A stretch of DNA of 64,000 nucleotides from Agapetus fuscipes (lineage: Eukaryota > Arthropoda > Insecta > Trichoptera > Glossosomatidae), in contig OX637343.1 of NCBI GenBank assembly GCA_951799405.1, positions 2,170,001-2,234,000 on the forward strand. The letters run 5' to 3'. Below the pieces are notes generated by a model. That model saw only the letters and a program-made list of their open reading frames with translations. It was not told the DNA's origin and made no database searches. The translations under genes and the position numbers were made by a program. Shown one piece after another: positions 60,831-64,000 of the stretch (positions within the stretch are counted from its first letter, which is position 1; each line of letters starts with the position of its first letter).

Positions 60831-61511
60831 ACTGTCTATTAAAATAAAATGTAAATAAAAGTGTATATTTTCTGTTTTTTTATCAAATGGTTTTCTGATT
60901 TGTTTTATACAAATAAATGAAATTCTCTTGATTATACTGTTTCATTGCTATAGAGATAAAATATTGTCATTGTACCCTGTTAGGCACACATCTCCACTTT
61001 CAACAAATTAACATTAATCTGTGGTCCGACAAACCCACATCTTATACAAAGCAAGCGTAAAAGAAGAAAATACATGAAAAAAGTGATGGATATGAATGAA
61101 TTAAAAGAGATATGTAAGGATAGGAAGAAATGGAGGCAGCTCTGCAAAGGCTCTGGCCACCCCTAGCAGAATGGCGACAGAGTTTCAGTTTCAGTTACAG
61201 TACAATTCCAATTAGGTAATACACCCGATGACAGTTGGAAGGTTACCGACAGACTGAATATAGATTTTTGTATAATAAGTGCGTTAGCGCCTTCCTAATT
61301 CTCAAAGGATTGCTTTCTTAGTCCATCTAGTTATTATAAAAACCTGTGTGAGCTTAGTATGTCCCTTATTCAGTTTAACCTTGTTAAAACATTATTTTTT
61401 CTCTGAGGTGTATTATCACTAAAAATAATGGTATACTCTGTAAAAATATGGATGATATATTTGAATATATTAATATAACGACATTAAATAACGACAATAT
61501 ATTTTATGTAC
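60831..61511. mobile_element. Intergenic, with LINE family Q tail (61040-61205, forward)
   Basis: The family Q end reads AAGCGTAAAAGAAGAAAAT, GATAGGAAGAAATGGAGGCA and CCACCCCTAGCAGAATGGCG with a CAGTTTCAGTTACAGT tail. The rest is AT-rich without recognised feature. Confidence 0.65.
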
Positions 61512-62918
61512 CTAACTACTAGATGCATTGGGCGTACTCGATATTATGTCAAACTTACACACATTAAATATAACATTGATTTCATTTTGAGTTCCAGGAT
61601 CCACCATTTTATAAATGCTATAAGGTTTATACAATCTTAAAATGGAGCCTGAATTAATTGAAATTGATAATTTAATATGATACCTATTTACAATCAAACT
61701 AAAAATAACATTATTTTCGAGTTCTAAACATTTAACACAAAATATTCCTAGAGCATCTTCGGTCGATAAAACAGAAAACTGTAAAAAATCTGTATCAGCA
61801 GGAATTTCAAAATTGGAACTCGCAGCTAACATCTTCTCATGTTGCCGCAATGACAAAATATTTTTCTGATTTTTCAAAAGTTTTAGTAACCTAGCAGCCA
61901 AACCACCAGGCGTTATTTTTCTCCTTCGTTTTTTAACAGCTGAATCTATCAAATCGCCAGATAAACACATATCAACAGTTTTTTCTGGTGTTTTTTTATG
62001 TGGCATTTCTTCCGGAGTATTTTGAGATGCTGATTTCATACTTAAAATATTGAAAGAGCTGGCAGAGTTATTTTCTTTTGATTGCGTTTTAAAATCAAAA
62101 TTTATAATGTTTGAACCCTCGCTAGACTGCGTCGGAGATTTGATGTCTTGCGTCAGATGAAAACAACTGTCGTCTTCTTTATCGGATTCTAAATTCAAAT
62201 TTGAATTTTGGAACAGTAATTTTTTTGTGATTGAAAAAATGCTTTCATCAACTTCTATTCTTTTGGAAAAAAAAAGTTTCTTGCTTTTCATTCCTAATAT
62301 CGGACTTTGCGGAGTTTCACCATCTTGATTACTTTCATCACAGACTTCTTCTTTTTTTTTTGGCACACTTGAAGATTTTTTGTGAGGTTTGGTTTTCCTG
62401 CTGAATCTTTTGCGAGATAATATTGGTGATTTCTGGATATTCGGATCAGATTCCTCAGATGTCAAATTATGAAATCTGTCGACGCTTTTCGTCGGCGTAC
62501 GATAAGACACATCTTTATCGTTGGATTTCTTCGACGATACGCCAAAAGAAGTATTCTTCAAAAATATTGATGACTTCTCAGCAGATACGTGGGGATTTTG
62601 TTTGAATCGCTTATTCTTGGGAGAAGTGTTCCACCTTTCGTCATTGTAGCTCCGATTTCTATCACACAAATTATTTTTTGTAGTTTTTTTCGCAGAATTA
62701 CCCTTTTTAGCACCAAAGCGCGAAGAGTTCATGAAAGAATCATCCTTTCTAGGTTCATTAGTTTTATTGCATTTATTGGACCGCGTTTCACTTTCATCGC
62801 TCGAGCTCCATGATATTTCTTCTGCCAATGTATCTACTATTGTTAAATTGCATCGTTCTTTGATGGTGTTTATTTTTTTCATATATATATCGGCACTTTT
62901 ATCTCGTCGCGATGACAT
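61512..62918 (-). CDS. Single-exon basic/serine-rich protein, possibly SPIDR-like
   Basis: Open frame of 468 residues starting MSSRRDKSADIY and ending PNASSS. The first three quarters are basic, serine- and lysine-rich, with many SP/TP sites (KSPILSRKRF, TPQSPILG, KSPTQSS), so probably disordered and phosphorylated. The last 150 residues look folded. The piece PGGLAARLLKLLKNQKN followed by LSLRQH resembles the GGLAERLNGLQ...SLWRH block of SPIDR, the scaffold protein that works with RAD51 and FIGNL1 in homologous recombination; an early ISWSSSDESE also resembles its TWSSSGSD. Later LELENN and ILRLYKPY fit the same region. Vertebrate SPIDR is about twice as long, and the C-terminal half is not found here. 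The assignment is from remembered family sequence and is tentative; the existence of the gene is more secure than its name. It is divergent from PDCD4. Confidence 0.45.
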   Translation of the reverse strand: MSSRRDKSADIYMKKINTIKERCNLTIVDTLAEEISWSSSDESETRSNKCNKTNEPRKDDSFMNSSRFGAKKGNSAKKTTKNNLCDRNRSYNDERWNTSPKNKRFKQNPHVSAEKSSIFLKNTSFGVSSKKSNDKDVSYRTPTKSVDRFHNLTSEESDPNIQKSPILSRKRFSRKTKPHKKSSSVPKKKEEVCDESNQDGETPQSPILGMKSKKLFFSKRIEVDESIFSITKKLLFQNSNLNLESDKEDDSCFHLTQDIKSPTQSSEGSNIINFDFKTQSKENNSASSFNILSMKSASQNTPEEMPHKKTPEKTVDMCLSGDLIDSAVKKRRRKITPGGLAARLLKLLKNQKNILSLRQHEKMLAASSNFEIPADTDFLQFSVLSTEDALGIFCVKCLELENNVIFSLIVNRYHIKLSISINSGSILRLYKPYSIYKMVDPGTQNEINVIFNVCKFDIISSTPNASSS

Positions 62919-63710
62919 GTTTACAAAATTTACAACTTTAGTCTTTTTCTTTTATCATGTTCCAATCCTTGGGAAACAAAGTATAGGGTGACTACAAATA
63001 GCTAGCAATCAAAAAGCAAACCCTAATGATCTGTCATGGATTTCAATTTCTCCACCTTTTTTGTATAGATTTGAAAGGGTTTACTGAAACTGTGACATGT
63101 TCTTTTTACAATTGATTTGTAAACATGTGCAATTAAAAAAATGCATGTTTTCATTAAATACGCTTTGGAACAAGACAAAAGAAGCTCCTAGAGATTATTG
63201 TACAACTATATCACGCCGGTTTTGTCACAATATTTATGTTATTTACCTAGTTGGGGCATAATATGTTGTTTACCTTTTTCAAAAATAAATTCGTTGTAAT
63301 GTTCGCATCAGATCTGCTTTTATGTACAACTCATTATATTTGACAGGATACGTCGTGGCCTACGTGGTACTTCATACCGGTAAAGAGCAGAATAAAGATC
63401 TGCATATACTTAGCAGTCAGGTACAATCTGTAATCTTAACAAAATATATTTTACAAGGGAGTGTGAATATGTGCTTCGATCTTATTGTTAATTTTTAATC
63501 TTGGTAGAACTGATTCGTGTTGTTTACTTCCAACTTCACAGCGGTTTTCCAAAAACGCAACTCGCGAGTCGCAAAATAGAACCTTTCCGCAATAATAATT
63601 TGTTGTGTACAAATGCGCAATTAGAAATTTTCGTCAACACATCTCGTAAATTGTATTAAAAGTGCGAGAAACAAGTTAACCAGCCGTCTGATCGTGTCAT
63701 AAGCTTCGCG
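62919..63710. promoter_or_regulatory. Divergent intergenic region, SPIDR-like gene / PDCD4
   Basis: Nearly 800 bp between two outward-pointing start codons. AT-rich, free of the interspersed repeats seen elsewhere, and turning GC-rich just before the PDCD4 start. A shared or paired promoter is inferred from position only. Confidence 0.45.
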
Positions 63711-63954
63711 ATGGATCCCGAAATTTCCGCCTCTGAATCTTTGGAGAACGTGGCCGGAGCCATCGGCGATATGGGTCCACCGGCCTCGGTCCCCGAACTG
63801 GGTGGGGGCGACAGGATTAAGCGGAAAGCCAAGAAAATCGTAAGGCAGAACAGCAGGGACTCCGCCCCCGTGGTGGGGCCGATTCCTCAGCATCGTAGCT
63901 GGAAAAACAGCCGCCGACCGCGCAACGGGCACGGCAGGGGACTGCCCAAGAAAG
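63711..63954 (+). CDS. Pdcd4: PDCD4 (programmed cell death 4), first coding exon, continues beyond window
   Basis: PDCD4 is a translation repressor that binds eIF4A through two MA3 domains; neither domain is inside this window. The first exon starts at ATG 63711 (MDPEISASESLENVAG). It carries the basic patch KRKAKKIVRQNSRDSAP, matching KAKRRLRKNSSRDSG of the human protein, and then HGRGLPKKG, matching GKGRGLPKKGG just before the human MA3 region. Two donors are possible: after 63954 (GTTGGT) or after 63958 (GTAAAT). The conserved glycine after PKK fits either. The exon is GC-rich next to an AT-rich upstream region. Confidence 0.85.
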
Positions 63955-64000
63955 GTTGGTAAATTTCTTACAATAATACCCCTCTAATCCAAAGCATCAA

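Overview
The window is eukaryotic nuclear DNA. It carries intron-rich protein genes with canonical GT-AG junctions, GC-rich coding exons in AT-rich surroundings, and a very heavy load of transposable elements. The gene set (NSUN2, BLOC-1 subunit 3, a galectin, C2H2 zinc-finger genes, PDCD4) and the repeat types suggest an arthropod, most likely an insect. I cannot fix the order from sequence alone.

Genes from left to right. NSUN2 (tRNA cytosine-5 methyltransferase) is on the minus strand, 13482 down to 1166, ten exons, with its 3' end beyond the left edge. Blos3 (BLOC1S3) runs on the plus strand, 13925-24131, five exons, divergent from NSUN2 with about 440 bp between the start codons. A galectin with a long low-complexity C-terminal tail is on the minus strand, 47488 down to 30915, six exons. 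Two tandem paralogous C2H2 zinc-finger genes lie on the plus strand at 48724-51878 and 53926-59176. A single-exon 468-residue protein, possibly SPIDR-like, is on the minus strand at 61512-62918. The first exon of PDCD4 is on the plus strand from 63711 and continues past the right edge. Three gene pairs are divergent (NSUN2/Blos3, galectin/zinc finger 1, SPIDR-like/PDCD4). The genes show no common pathway.

Between and inside the genes are: a complete RTE-like retrotransposon with a 12-bp target duplication; 5'-truncated LINE ends of at least four families; three tRNA-derived SINE families, some composite or nested; Penelope-like remnants; a probable solo LTR; four hAT elements; a Harbinger element with a TTA duplication; two piggyBac-type MITEs with TTAA duplications; many foldback MITEs, including a roughly 700-bp palindrome; and about 30 copies of one interspersed repeat (here 'Rep1') with a GATTA-type tail.

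I found no new multi-gene system. The most unusual points are a 158-bp tandem exon duplication in the second zinc-finger gene whose two copies differ mostly at silent sites, the galectin tail, hammerhead-like cores repeated in Penelope-type remnants, and the nested insertions that give a relative chronology.
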